Notes: generated by a model from the sequence alone, not told the origin. A stretch of 64,000 nucleotides of DNA from Lentibacillus sp. JNUCC-1 (GCF_009741735.1 NZ_WHOH01000001.1:930001-994000); one strand, 5' to 3'. Shown: positions 1-8,656, counted from the stretch's first letter. A program made the numbers and translations.

Positions 1-573
1 AATTTCTTAGGATTTTTTGAACCCGTAACGCTTTAGCGTATTTCATTAATAAAGAAATATTTTTATCTTTACGAACGAGGTATCTCTTCAATGCATCATT
101 TAAGATAGCAATATCCATGTTATTTCGATTTCGAATAATATCACAAATGGTTCTTTCCTTGTTGTAGGCTGTGACCTTCCTTCCAAAAAAAGTTTCCACC
201 TCAGTAGTTCCCATTAAATGTAATGTTTTTTTACAGAGTATACTTGAATGCCTGAATTCCTTAACTTTGTGGCGTTGTATCCATTTGGTACGGTTACAGA
301 CCATTCAAGTGGATCCCTATCCGTTAAATCATGGCAGAATAATGCTGTTTCATGAGAGAATACCACTTTTGGTCTTTTCATCTGAAGCATATACATTTCA
401 TCTTCAAAGGCATCAGGTGTTACATAAACCCCATGTGATACCCGATCCAATTTCCCCTCTCGCACAAGAGGCGTTAAATAATGACGTGGGATACCTCGTT
501 TTTCCACTTCATTCGTTACTACGATTCCATTGTTATCTGCAATTAAACGCTCTAATTGTTCACGATACCTCAT
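1..573 (-). pseudogene. AbiEi-family type IV antitoxin / transcriptional regulator, frameshifted and cut by window edge
   Basis: The first 119 codons (573 down to 214) encode an N-terminal winged-helix and linker typical of AbiEi antitoxins (MRYREQLERLIADNNGIV; LTPLVREGKLDRVSHGVY; FSHETALFCHDLTDRDPLEW). The frame stops after VKKHYI, but the next frame continues the same protein without a stop to base 1 (GTTEVETFFGRKV, then ERTICDIIRNRNNMDIAI). The shift equals one missing base in a run of seven A (T at 226-232 on the plus strand). In AbiE systems AbiEi represses its own operon and AbiEii is a nucleotidyltransferase toxin; a partner would lie left of base 1 and cannot be seen. Start chosen because GAGGT lies 7 bases upstream. 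The frameshift may be real or a homopolymer error. Confidence 0.8.
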
Positions 574-585
574 AATATCGACCTC

Positions 586-635
586 GTTTTGCTTTTATGC
601 TTTAATTATATACTATTTAAGCATAAACGCAAAAC
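586..635 (-). promoter_or_regulatory. Inverted-repeat operator in the abiEi promoter
   Basis: Two 20-base arms (586-605 and 616-635) are complementary at 18 of 20 positions and flank a TATAAT-like -10 for the minus-strand abiEi gene, whose start is at 573. AbiEi proteins are known to autorepress by binding inverted repeats in their own promoter, so this is the expected operator. The assignment is inferred from position and symmetry. Confidence 0.6.
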
Positions 636-937
636 AATACTTGTAAACCATCGGAATCATACCTGCTTTTGTACTCAGCTCTCCTCCAACTCTGCACAAT
701 CAAATCACCATTCTCCTTATCTTCATATTGCATTTGTAAAAGATGTACAAGGCTCAAATTACTTAGCAGTGACAAAGAACGTATAGGACCTTTCGGCCCG
801 ACTCCACATTTACTTCAAAGAACAATGGGTTCACTCCACTGATTCTAGAACAAACTCAAGCGATACATCCAAAAACTTTCCTATTACCTTACCAAAAACA
901 CACACCACAAGTGTTTCACCCCCCATCCACAAAAAAT
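636..937. other. Intergenic stretch without a recognisable gene
   Basis: Between the abiEi operator and the XRE regulator I see only short open frames with no family resemblance and no convincing ribosome site. It could hold decayed coding sequence, but nothing supports a specific call. Confidence 0.4.
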
Positions 938-956
938 AACACTCGTTTCGTGTGTT
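938..956 (+). promoter_or_regulatory. Near-palindrome upstream of the XRE gene (candidate operator)
   Basis: The 19-base sequence AACACTCGTTTCGTGTGTT is a dyad with one mismatched pair, about 60 bases upstream of the XRE regulator start. XRE-type repressors commonly bind such short dyads in their own promoter. Function is inferred. Confidence 0.4.
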
Positions 957-1015
957 TTCCCTATTTATCAGTTATTTTGTGGTATTTTTTAAGCGTGTAG
1001 GGAGAGGTGTTTAGT

Positions 1016-1396
1016 ATGAAAGGACTGGGGCAGCGCTTGGCGAGCCTTCGCGACAGCTCCGATTATTCGCAAAAAGAACTTAGTGCGCTCATCGGTTACT
1101 CACATAATGTGTATGGTACATATGAACGGGAAGCGAGTACGCCTTCTGTGGAGACGATCGAGAAGCTTGCGGATATATTTCATGTATCGACGGACTATTT
1201 GATCCGCGGCAAAGATTATAATCCAAACGAGAATCTGCCAACCGACATGTTGAATCTCTTACGTCTGTCGAAATTATACAGGAAGCACGGCTTCGAAAAC
1301 CATGCCATTTTAGACTATAAAGCCTGGTCTGGATTATCTTATAAGGACCTGCAACTTATGGACGACTTATTTAAAAGTGTGCTGAAGTCAAAATAA
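1016..1396 (+). CDS. XRE-family helix-turn-helix transcriptional regulator
   Basis: A 126-residue protein. The first ~65 residues form a Cro/C1-type helix-turn-helix (GQRLASLRDSSDYSQKELSA, then YEREASTPSVETIEKLADIF and STDYLIRGKD), as in many Firmicutes phage-like or mobile-element repressors. The C-terminal ~55 residues (LNLLRLSKLYRKHGFENHAI and on) are not a domain I recognise. ATG 1016 is preferred over GTG 1007 because GGGAGAGG sits about 8 bases before 1016. A short dyad at 938-956 may be its operator. Downstream on the same strand are a sigma factor and a DnaD-domain gene, so it may control that small module. Confidence 0.8.
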   Translation: MKGLGQRLASLRDSSDYSQKELSALIGYSHNVYGTYEREASTPSVETIEKLADIFHVSTDYLIRGKDYNPNENLPTDMLNLLRLSKLYRKHGFENHAILDYKAWSGLSYKDLQLMDDLFKSVLKSK

Positions 1397-1515
1397 GCGA
1401 GATAAGGACGCTTGCGCCACGGCGTCCCTTCTGACATCCATGACTCAGGCTTCCGGTGTCCTCGTTACGATCCTATCCCCATTTCCCTTCCAATCCCATT
1501 TAAAGGAGCCAGACC

Positions 1516-2058
1516 ATGACAAGAACGTTTACATTTGAAGAAATTTACGAGCAAAACAAACGCCGCATTCATTATCAGATCCACAAGCTCAACATTCATG
1601 ACCCACATCAGGAATACTTTCAGGAGGGACTATGTGCCATGTGGCAGGCCTACGAAACACACAATCCGAATAAAGGGCCGATGTCCACTTACTTCAATTA
1701 CACGATCCGCAACCGCCTCATTGATCAGCTTCGCAAACAGAATCGTGACCATCACTATCAGGAAACACATTTGCAATCAGCCAAGCTTCACCACCAGCAG
1801 CAGATCTTCAGCTCAGTCACACCACTCACAGACCTCATGTCAGACGATCCTGCCTTCTGTACGCAATTAAAATCCCATTTAACAGAAAATCAATGGAAAT
1901 GGTTTTATCATGCCATCATTCAAGAGCAGCCTTATCAAGACATTGCCATTCAGGAAAATACAACTGTCGCTGCTGTAAAAAGCTGGGGCCAACAAGCACG
2001 CAAGAAGCTATACACCTCCGAACTGAAAACAACTATTATGAATGACCTCAGCTCTTAA
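1516..2058 (+). CDS. Sigma-70 family RNA polymerase sigma factor (small, ECF-like)
   Basis: A 180-residue protein with sigma region 2 at about residues 10-80 (YFQEGLCAMWQAYETHNPNK, YFNYTIRNRLIDQLRKQNRD) and a region 4 helix-turn-helix near the C-terminus (QPYQDIAIQENTTVAAVKSW, then GQQARKKLY). It would direct RNA polymerase to a dedicated promoter set. AAAGGAG lies 8 bases before the ATG. It sits 119 bases after the XRE regulator and 52 bases before the DnaD-like gene on the same strand, so the three look like one module. No anti-sigma gene is adjacent. Confidence 0.8.
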   Translation: MTRTFTFEEIYEQNKRRIHYQIHKLNIHDPHQEYFQEGLCAMWQAYETHNPNKGPMSTYFNYTIRNRLIDQLRKQNRDHHYQETHLQSAKLHHQQQIFSSVTPLTDLMSDDPAFCTQLKSHLTENQWKWFYHAIIQEQPYQDIAIQENTTVAAVKSWGQQARKKLYTSELKTTIMNDLSS

Positions 2059-2110
2059 TGACAGCGCTGTCAATTAGAGTCCATTCTACAATTAAAAAGG
2101 AGTCCGTCAC

Positions 2111-3063
2111 ATGAACTACATAAAAGAACTCAACGCGTTTCACACACAAATCATTTTCACCCCACTGTCAAGCTCGGCAGTGGCACTTTGGTATGCCCTG
2201 ATGCATTTCAACAACATATCCGGATGGCGTAAAGAATTCACAGTGGCCGCGAGTCAGCTGCAGTCTCATTCCGGCCTCAAAACAACATCATTCAAACGCG
2301 CCCGTGAGGAACTCGTCACCAAGGGCATATCGTCGTCACATCTCAAGGCGCCAACCGGGCGGCCAAATACTGCATGGTATCGCAGCAGCAGGCGTTTACA
2401 GACATAGCAGACGCACCTGAATCCGTACCCAACTCTGAAAAAGCCATGGCTAACAGCACGGAACAAGCACCTACTGTCAGAACCACCCACGCAAATCAAA
2501 ACGACGACATCATATCGAATCACAAACCAACCCACACAGAAGACCACAAAATGGACCACACGACGGGCCCATTATTTAAACAAGACGATACACAAGACAA
2601 ACAAACCCATACAATCACACCTGCAGATCAACACGACCATCAAGCCGGCCAATTCTACAAGGCTCATTTCGGTATGCCCACCCAAAGCATCCTAACCGAC
2701 ATTGCAACATGGATTACCGATACAAACGACGAGCTCGTCGCCCATGCTATGAAACTTGCATTAGAGCGTGGCAAACCGAGCTGGGCGTATGTAAAAGGCA
2801 TCCTGAAAGCCTGGGCAAGGAAAAATATCATGACGATTGCAGATGCTAAACAAGAAGCCATAGCTTATTCGACTAAACACCAGCCACAAAAGCCGCGCTC
2901 TTATTTTTCTCCTTCTTCCTTCCGACAAGAGGTGATCCCGGACTGGTTTAATGAGCAGAAAAAACAAGGCAAGGCAAGAGAGTCGACTAAAGCAGACCAG
3001 CATATCATTAATCCGCAGCATACACGTGCGGAACTTCGGCGAATGCTGGATGAGTTTAATTAG
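2111..3063 (+). pseudogene. DnaD-domain replication-initiation-like protein, single frameshift
   Basis: Two overlapping frames encode one protein. Residues 1-~72 (from 2111) give the winged-helix N-terminal domain (LNAFHTQIIFTPLSSSAVAL, FKRAREELVTKG). In the next frame the protein continues HIVVTSQGANRAAKYCMVSQ, through a low-complexity hydrophilic linker (about 2400-2640) into a DnaD C-terminal domain (ILTDIATWITDTNDELVAHA, PSWAYVKGILKAWARKNIMT) ending at 3063. The shift equals one missing base at GGG 2323-2325. DnaD-like proteins act in helicase loading during replication initiation and are frequent on plasmids, phages and ICEs. The start has AAAAGGAG upstream. A decayed paralogous 3' fragment lies at 19130-19444. 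If the frameshift is a sequencing error, this is an intact ~317-residue gene. Confidence 0.75.
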
Positions 3064-3150
3064 GCAACATCGGTGAGGGGGAATAGGGATGTTTAGCTAA
3101 CCCCCTTCACTCAAGCGGCGGATGATCAACACTCATTTATCATTCATTAT

Positions 3151-3182
3151 GTGGAAAGTATAGTTTGTGGAAAGTATAGTTT
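3151..3182. repeat. Perfect 16-bp tandem duplication
   Basis: GTGGAAAGTATAGTTT is repeated twice head to tail (3151-3166 and 3167-3182). It lies in the non-coding gap between the dnaD-like gene and the GNHR-motif gene, just left of an IS21 end relic. Confidence 0.9.
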
Positions 3183-3220
3183 GAGTGGTACTACCTCACT
3201 GGCCCTAATTATTCATCAGC

Positions 3221-3296
3221 AAAAAATGGCTCGACAGTGGCAGAGATCGTTTATTTTTATGGCAAGGATCGCTCAAAAAATGGCAAGCGTGGTTCC
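3221..3296. mobile_element. Relic of an IS21-family terminal end
   Basis: About 75 bases resemble the outer end of the IS21-family element that ends near 30486, including the repeated TGGCTC-type subterminal boxes and the shared outer stretch ATGGCAAGCGTGG. Similarity stops right after the shared GGTNCC in both places, which places the IS end there. No transposase remains. Together with the tandem duplication at 3151-3182 this accounts for much of the 480-base gap 3064-3546; the rest shows nothing recognisable. Confidence 0.65.
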
Positions 3297-3546
3297 ATTC
3301 AATACCTTACCTCACGTTCAGCAGTTCCAAACGCATTAGGAGGCTTTAGAAGGTTAAGAATCGGTGGCAAATATATTCTAAACTTAAGCAACATAATGAT
3401 GAGTAAGCAGGAGTATCATCCTTTTTTAATGCCATTCCATGATTAAAACCATTTACTTAATATGAAAAAATCTCTCCTTTTAAGCATTAGCGGAAAAAGC
3501 GGTGAATAAGTTCTAATAAGGGCTTTTTTAATCTGGAGGGGAAACT

Positions 3547-4233
3547 ATGATAACAAGTGATAGATATCAAATTAATGACTTTTTGGAAAGTATCGCAAAC
3601 AAGAGTATATTTAAGCTGAACGGTTTATCCATTAAAAATGAATATCCTAGGTTAAGGCAGACTATTAAAAAGTACAAGAAAAAGATTGAAGAGGCTGCCA
3701 AAGAGCCAATGGATGAAATTAAAGATATTATGAATAGTGATAGTGTAATCCGTGTAATAGATGGTAATACTCAAACATTTACTCAGACTATCGATTTAAC
3801 TAATGGTGACTTTTATAATATTACTTGGAGTGTAACCAAAGCCATGGAAGTGGTCGACACTTATGACCTTCCTCCAATGTCATTTTTTGTTAATGTTATT
3901 TCAGATGGTATTGCTCCTGGTGCTATAGAATCCCAACGTTTAAAAGCAGTGGCAAATAGTAAAGATCCAATTTTTATTGTTAGCTATCCTTTGTTAAATA
4001 CCAGAACACAAATGGTTGTCATTGACGGAAATCATCGTTTAATGAATAAAATCCTAAGTGGTGAAGAAAGAATAAACGGTTACTACCTTGATAACCAATA
4101 CCAAGATAAAGCACTAGCAGGTGAGCTAGATAGAACACTGTATAAGGTCCATTACAACTTGGGAGCAATTATTAACTATATGGTTGGCGAGATCAATAAA
4201 AGTAAATTAAATAAAAGCTTACTACGTGTATAA
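3547..4233 (+). CDS. Uncharacterised protein with GNHR motif (ParB/sulfiredoxin-like fold suspected)
   Basis: A 228-residue protein preceded by a strong CTGGAGGGG ribosome site. Residues ~1-60 are basic and probably helical (RQTIKKYKKKIEEAAKEPMD). Around residue 150-165 is DPIFIVSYPLLN followed by MVVIDGNHRLMNKIL. The IDGNHR signature resembles the conserved box of the ParB/Srx superfamily, where it contributes to nucleotide or nucleic-acid binding and, in some members, nuclease or ATPase activity. No other catalytic motif is obvious. It stands alone between an IS relic and a possible HEPN gene, in AT-richer DNA than the flanking metabolic operons, which suggests acquisition. Real function unknown; the superfamily link is tentative. 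Confidence 0.55.
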   Translation: MITSDRYQINDFLESIANKSIFKLNGLSIKNEYPRLRQTIKKYKKKIEEAAKEPMDEIKDIMNSDSVIRVIDGNTQTFTQTIDLTNGDFYNITWSVTKAMEVVDTYDLPPMSFFVNVISDGIAPGAIESQRLKAVANSKDPIFIVSYPLLNTRTQMVVIDGNHRLMNKILSGEERINGYYLDNQYQDKALAGELDRTLYKVHYNLGAIINYMVGEINKSKLNKSLLRV

Positions 4234-4293
4234 AAAAGCAGGCAGAAAAGAAACTGTAGCTCAAAAGCCTGGTTTATTTTAAATAAAAAATAA

Positions 4294-4455
4294 TCATATG
4301 GATCCCATTGAATGATTTTCAAATTGCCCAATCGCTTCTTTCAGCGCTTTCCAATGTAAACGGATAAACCAGGCATAGTTCATACCTCTTGATGGCAGCG
4401 CCTTCTCTCCATGTACTATAGAACAAAAATATGGCAACCATACTTTGTCCTGCAT
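4294..4455 (-). CDS. Small open frame, possible remnant of a larger gene
   Basis: A 53-codon frame (MQDKVWLPYFCSIVHGEKAL, later GMNYAWFIRLHWKALKEAIG) with protein-like composition but no clear ribosome site and no recognised family. A stop codon lies three codons upstream of the ATG. It may be the surviving 3' part of a longer gene. The rest of 4234-4650 shows no other gene. Confidence 0.25.
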   Translation of the reverse strand: MQDKVWLPYFCSIVHGEKALPSRGMNYAWFIRLHWKALKEAIGQFENHSMGSI

Positions 4456-4650
4456 ACTACTTCACATTCATGCTTTTTCTTGTGGTAAACTAACCGGCAT
4501 ATTTTGGTGAATTCTCATGCACGGCACAAAAACTGTTCATTTTAGTTAAGCAGTTATAGCAACATAAGAGTAAGGAAACACGAGTCCCCCTCGTCCACAT
4601 ACTTATATGCGAGGCTAGTGTTCTTGACGTTATTTCCTAAATTAATTTAA

Positions 4651-4701
4651 AAAACTCGACCGTCTTTATTAAGAAGTTTAACCATTTTACGATCGAGTTT
4701 T
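4651..4701 (-). terminator. Rho-independent terminator for the HEPN-like gene
   Basis: A perfect 9-bp stem AAAACTCGA/TCGAGTTTT (4651-4659 with 4693-4701), followed in the minus-strand direction by a T-rich tract, lies 11 bases beyond the stop codon of the 4712-5503 gene. Confidence 0.6.
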
Positions 4702-4711
4702 CAATAAATTA

Positions 4712-5503
4712 TTAGTCTTTCATTTGAAAATAAGCGTCGATTGCAGATAAAAATATGAAAAACATCCACCTATAATAGATTTCCCGGTCATAATCTTTAT
4801 GCTGATTTGGGTTATTATGTCTTAGGTTGTATTTATTAAGTATATGGAATAACTGCTCAGTGTCTGGCTTTTCTGGAAGCAGTTGCGTCATTTCTCTTCT
4901 TACATTTTCCATTACTCGCCCTAATTGGAGTAGAGCTGACCTTTTGTCATCTATAGTAGAGCCATATCTTAAAAATTGCTTTTTTGCTTCTTGTATTTCC
5001 GTATATTGTTCGTCATCCGAATTATCATACTGTGCTTCAATAAGTTCTCCTAAGCCATTATTTACCCACTCTCTTATGTATCCTTCCGTAGAAAGTTCCC
5101 AACCCTGATCATAAATATTTAAAATTGAATTAATCCTATCCCTAAATACCCTTTGCCCTTTCTCCTTATTGCACATCCATGTTTCTTCAAAATCATCCCA
5201 CTTACATTCAGATACATAGTCATGTAATAATTCAATAAGTGTAAATAACTCATGTTCTTTATATCTTTTATTATAATCAATCGGCATAAGATTTCGTATA
5301 CGAGTTTTCTCAAATGCAAAAGCTTCGATATTGGAACCAGCTATTCCGTCTATGTTAGATTTTTGATTTCCATATAACTCACGAAAGTATAAATCCCTTG
5401 CTAAATCTTCGTGGATTTGAACGAAAAGATCTTTTAAATCTCTGATGGAATTTAATTTTATATCAATCTTCTCGCTTCTTTCAGAATAGTACACTTTACG
5501 CAT
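4712..5503 (-). CDS. Uncharacterised protein, possible HEPN-type (abortive-infection-like) protein
   Basis: A 263-residue, helix-rich protein that I cannot place in a named family. The C-terminal ~45 residues contain RHNNPNQH, fitting the R-x(4-6)-H box of HEPN RNases, followed by a helix (YYRWMFFIFLSAIDAYFQMK) like the terminal HEPN helix. The N-terminal part (SIRDLKDLFVQIHEDLARDL, FRELYGNQKSNIDGIAGSNI) loosely recalls N-terminal domains of AbiJ-like abortive-infection proteins. If correct it would be an RNA-cleaving defence or stress protein. The lone gene has its own terminator and lies in an accessory block with abiEi and IS relics, which fits but does not prove a defence role. Confidence 0.45.
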   Translation of the reverse strand: MRKVYYSERSEKIDIKLNSIRDLKDLFVQIHEDLARDLYFRELYGNQKSNIDGIAGSNIEAFAFEKTRIRNLMPIDYNKRYKEHELFTLIELLHDYVSECKWDDFEETWMCNKEKGQRVFRDRINSILNIYDQGWELSTEGYIREWVNNGLGELIEAQYDNSDDEQYTEIQEAKKQFLRYGSTIDDKRSALLQLGRVMENVRREMTQLLPEKPDTEQLFHILNKYNLRHNNPNQHKDYDREIYYRWMFFIFLSAIDAYFQMKD

Positions 5504-5644
5504 TATAAGTTCCCCTTTCCCCTAAAACTAGGTGTCATCACCCATATTCGAGGTTATGGATAAAAAAGATTATAAAAAACACTATTAAGATTACTAAGAA
5601 TCGCCACCCATATAAACCAAAAATTTAATCAACATAAAAATAAG

Positions 5645-5670
5645 GAAGCACGAGTACAGTCCCATGCTTC
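5645..5670. repeat. REP-like palindrome (RAYT-type)
   Basis: GAAGCACGAGTACAGTCC followed by CATGCTTC forms a hairpin with a GAAGCA/TGCTTC stem. The same stem with a CCGTCCC-type loop occurs at 22087-22113 and 24627-24653. Such REP units are mobilised by RAYT transposases, one of which is encoded at 19473-20249. Here it sits just past the end of oppF and may also help termination. Confidence 0.6.
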
Positions 5671-5698
5671 TCTGTGCTTAATAATGAACTTAACACAC

Positions 5699-6748
5699 TT
5701 AAAGTGATTTTTCTCTTTCAACCGGAATAACCTGAGTTTCATAATCGACTAACGGATAATGACAAGCAACATAATGGCCATCATATATTTCCCTATATTC
5801 CGGTGCTTTGTTTTTACAAACTTCATTTGCAAATGGGCACCTAGGATGGAAATGACACCCTGAAGGTGGATCGCTGGGATTTGGTATTTCTCCTTCTATT
5901 ACTTGGCTTTCCTTTCGTAACTTTGGATCTGGTATAGGCACAGAATCCAATAGTGCATAAGTATAAGGATGAAGTGGTTTCTCAAATATTGCATCCCTAT
6001 CCGCTAACTCTACCATCCTTCCTAAATACATAACGCCAATCCTATTGCTTATATGACGGATAGCGGGCAAACCATGAGCTATAAAAATATATGTTAACTC
6101 CATTTCTCTTTGTAGCTTTTTCAAAAGGTTTAGTATCTGTGCTTGTATTGAAACGTCTAATGATGAAACAGCTTCATCACAAACAATGACTTGTGGTTCA
6201 AGTGCAAGTGCTCTTGCGATTCCTATGCGCTGACGTTGACCACCACTAAATTCGTGAGGGTACCTTTTCATTTGATGTTCCTGGAGCCCGACTAAATTCA
6301 TAAGCTCAAGAACTTTTTTTCTAAGTTCTTTTCCAGATGCTAAGTTATGGACAACTAACGGCTCTCCTATAATGTGTTCTACAGTCATCCTAGGATTTAA
6401 AGAAGAATAGGGATCTTGAAATATTACTTGTAAGTTCTTCCTCATCGCTCTTAAATTTTTTGTATTGAGTTTTGATATCTCACTATTACCAAAGTAAATC
6501 TCACCTTCTGTAGGAGCTAATAGGCCAAGTGTTAACAGTCCTGTAGTTGATTTGCCGCTGCCACTTTCACCCACAATCCCCAATGTCTCTCCTTTATATA
6601 CTTTAAAATTAACACCATCAACAGCACGTACAGTAGATATTTCTTTTTTTATAAAACCCTTGGAAACTTCAAAGTGTTTTTTTAAATTCTTTACTTCTAA
6701 GAGAACTTCGTCATCTGGTCTCGCATTCTTCGTATTGGTTTCTGACAT
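5699..6748 (-). CDS. Oligopeptide/dipeptide ABC transporter ATP-binding protein (OppF/DppF type)
   Basis: A 349-residue ATPase of the Opp/Dpp importer. Walker A GESGSGKST is at residues 60-68, the signature FSGGQ at 167-171, Walker B VIVCDE about 187-192, and an H-loop histidine at ~225 in IAHGLPAI, where most family members have SHDL. The C-terminal cysteine motif GCHFHPRCPFANEVC is typical of OppF/DppF and can bind an iron-sulfur cluster in some members. It pairs with the OppD-type ATPase encoded 11 bases upstream to energise peptide import through the DppB/C channel. It is the last gene of the peptide operon, whose transcript may end at the REP-like hairpin at 5645-5670. Confidence 0.92.
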   Translation of the reverse strand: MSETNTKNARPDDEVLLEVKNLKKHFEVSKGFIKKEISTVRAVDGVNFKVYKGETLGIVGESGSGKSTTGLLTLGLLAPTEGEIYFGNSEISKLNTKNLRAMRKNLQVIFQDPYSSLNPRMTVEHIIGEPLVVHNLASGKELRKKVLELMNLVGLQEHQMKRYPHEFSGGQRQRIGIARALALEPQVIVCDEAVSSLDVSIQAQILNLLKKLQREMELTYIFIAHGLPAIRHISNRIGVMYLGRMVELADRDAIFEKPLHPYTYALLDSVPIPDPKLRKESQVIEGEIPNPSDPPSGCHFHPRCPFANEVCKNKAPEYREIYDGHYVACHYPLVDYETQVIPVEREKSL

Positions 6749-6759
6749 CTATCTCCCTC

Positions 6760-7722
6760 CTAAACTTTAATGCATCTCTTCGCATGATTTTCACTTATAA
6801 ATTCTAATTCCGGATGAACAAGTTTACATTCATCGTCAGCTAAAGGACATCTTGGGTGAAACTTACATCCTGTAGGCATTTCAGAAGGATTAGGCACGGT
6901 ACCTTCAATTGAGAATAAATCATCTACTACCTCGTGAACTTTAGGCATAGATGACATTAAACCTTTTGTATAAGGGTGTTTTGGATTTTCAAACAATTCA
7001 TGCACTGGTGCTTCTTCTACTACTTCACCAGCATACATAACTACAACTCGGTCAGCCATTTCAGCTACTACTCCCAAATCATGTGTGATAAAGAGTATAC
7101 TGGTATTTGATTCTTTTTTAAGATCTTTCATGAGCTTCAATATTTGTGATTGGATAGTTACATCCAACGCAGTTGTCGGTTCATCCGCTATTAACAATTT
7201 GGGATTACACGATAATGCCATAGCAATCATCACTCGTTGACGCATCCCCCCCGATAAATTATGAGGAAAGCGACTCATAATTCTCTCAGAATCAGAAATA
7301 CCTACGTGGTCAAGCATCTCTATCCCTTTTTTGTTTGCTGCCTCTTTGGATAAATTAAAATGTAACATCAGTGCTTCTCTTAACTGAAAACCTATTGTAA
7401 AGACTGGATTTAATGCAGTCATCGGCTCTTGAAATATCATTGATATTTCATTGCCTCGTAACTTTCTATATTCCTTTTTACTAATCTTACGTAATTTTTT
7501 ATCTTCAAAAGTCATATCTCCATCATACACTTCCCCATTAGGGGGCAAAATTCCTAACAAAGCTAAAGAAGTCACACTTTTCCCACTGCCAGATTCCCCT
7601 ACTATAGCCAACGTTTCCCCTTCGTGTATGCGAAACGTGACACCATTAACAGTTGATACATATCCGTCATCTGTTTTAAAACGAACTTTTAAATCCTGAA
7701 TATCTAAAAGTTGCTTCGCCAT
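6760..7722 (-). CDS. Oligopeptide/dipeptide ABC transporter ATP-binding protein (OppD/DppD type)
   Basis: A 320-residue cytoplasmic ATPase. Walker A GESGSGKS is at residues 42-49, the LSGGM signature at 156-160, Walker B LLIADEP at 176-182, followed by TTALDVTIQ and the H-loop in ITHDLGVV. The C-terminal GCKFHPRCPLADDEC motif is diagnostic for the Opp/Dpp subclass. It forms a heterodimer with the OppF-type subunit encoded directly downstream. Short gaps of 17 bases from the DppC-type gene and 11 bases to the next gene indicate one transcript. Confidence 0.92.
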   Translation of the reverse strand: MAKQLLDIQDLKVRFKTDDGYVSTVNGVTFRIHEGETLAIVGESGSGKSVTSLALLGILPPNGEVYDGDMTFEDKKLRKISKKEYRKLRGNEISMIFQEPMTALNPVFTIGFQLREALMLHFNLSKEAANKKGIEMLDHVGISDSERIMSRFPHNLSGGMRQRVMIAMALSCNPKLLIADEPTTALDVTIQSQILKLMKDLKKESNTSILFITHDLGVVAEMADRVVVMYAGEVVEEAPVHELFENPKHPYTKGLMSSMPKVHEVVDDLFSIEGTVPNPSEMPTGCKFHPRCPLADDECKLVHPELEFISENHAKRCIKV

Positions 7723-7739
7723 ATCAGCACCTCACATTA

Positions 7740-8642
7740 TTAGTCTTTAATTTTAGGGTCTAGTACATCTCGGAGCCAATCACCCAGGAATATAACGCCT
7801 AGTACTGTCATTGTAATGGCTATTCCAGGAAATGTCGCAACCCACCAACTAGTAGATATATATTCTCTACCATCACTGAGCATCAGTCCCCATGAAACAT
7901 CAGGTGGCTGTATTCCAAGTCCTAAAAAGCTTAAACTTGCCTCCAATATAATCGTTGAAGCAACGTTTAATGTTGCGATAACAATAAAAGAGGAAACGAC
8001 ATTGGGTAAAACATACTGGATTATAATTCTAAAATTTTTAGCACCTATTGCACGGGCAGATCGAACATAATCTCTTTCCTTTACACTTAATGTCTCACTA
8101 CGAACCATTCTGGCATAAACCACCCAAGTTGTTCCTCCTAGAACAAGGATTAGCGTTATTAAACTTGGACCTAACACCGCTAATACGATTAACATAAATA
8201 AAATATTAGGTATAGCTAAAAAGGAATCCACTGTTCTCATAATAATAAAGTCCCATATCTTTCCGTAATACCCTGCAATGAGTCCAAAAATCATCCCAAT
8301 AAAACCTGCTAACAGAACAGCACTTATACCTACTAATAAAGAAATTCGTGAGCCATATATTATTCTACTTAACACGTCACGACCTAAATTATCTGTTCCT
8401 AAAAGATATTCCGTGCTCCCTCCATCTAACCAAAAAGGAGGGAGCAGTCGATTTACTACATTAGTTTCTGCAGGATCATGCATAGCAAGGTTATTTGCAA
8501 AGATAGCAACTAATGATACACATACAACAATTACCAATCCCATTGTACCGGTTTTACTTCTAAATAACTGTTGTAATAATTTTTTTGTTCGGCTTTCCTT
8601 GCGCTTTGGAACTGCATCCACGCTTTCTATCAGATTTTCCAT
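7740..8642 (-). CDS. Peptide ABC transporter permease (DppC/OppC type)
   Basis: A 300-residue membrane protein with an N-terminal cytoplasmic segment, a first membrane helix around residues 33-52 (TGTMGLVIVVCVSLVAIFAN), the family motif FWLDGGSTEYLLGTDNLGRD, then five further hydrophobic helices. The EAA loop that couples to the ATPases is visible (ARAIGAKNFRIIIQYVLPNV), as is the conserved ASLSFLGLGIQPPDVSWG. It forms the translocation channel with the DppB-type permease encoded 14 bases upstream. Confidence 0.92.
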   Translation of the reverse strand: MENLIESVDAVPKRKESRTKKLLQQLFRSKTGTMGLVIVVCVSLVAIFANNLAMHDPAETNVVNRLLPPFWLDGGSTEYLLGTDNLGRDVLSRIIYGSRISLLVGISAVLLAGFIGMIFGLIAGYYGKIWDFIIMRTVDSFLAIPNILFMLIVLAVLGPSLITLILVLGGTTWVVYARMVRSETLSVKERDYVRSARAIGAKNFRIIIQYVLPNVVSSFIVIATLNVASTIILEASLSFLGLGIQPPDVSWGLMLSDGREYISTSWWVATFPGIAITMTVLGVIFLGDWLRDVLDPKIKD

Positions 8643-8656
8643 AACAACGCCCCTCC

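Noticed and set aside
2300..2380. Programmed -1 ribosomal frameshifting in the dnaD-like gene
   Set aside because: No X-XXY-YYZ slippery heptamer or downstream pseudoknot is visible, and the same one-base loss occurs in ten other homopolymers across unrelated genes.
4560..4610. Another REP unit near GGAAACACGAGTCCCC
   Set aside because: It shares a few bases with the REP loop but lacks the GAAGCA/TGCTTC stem.
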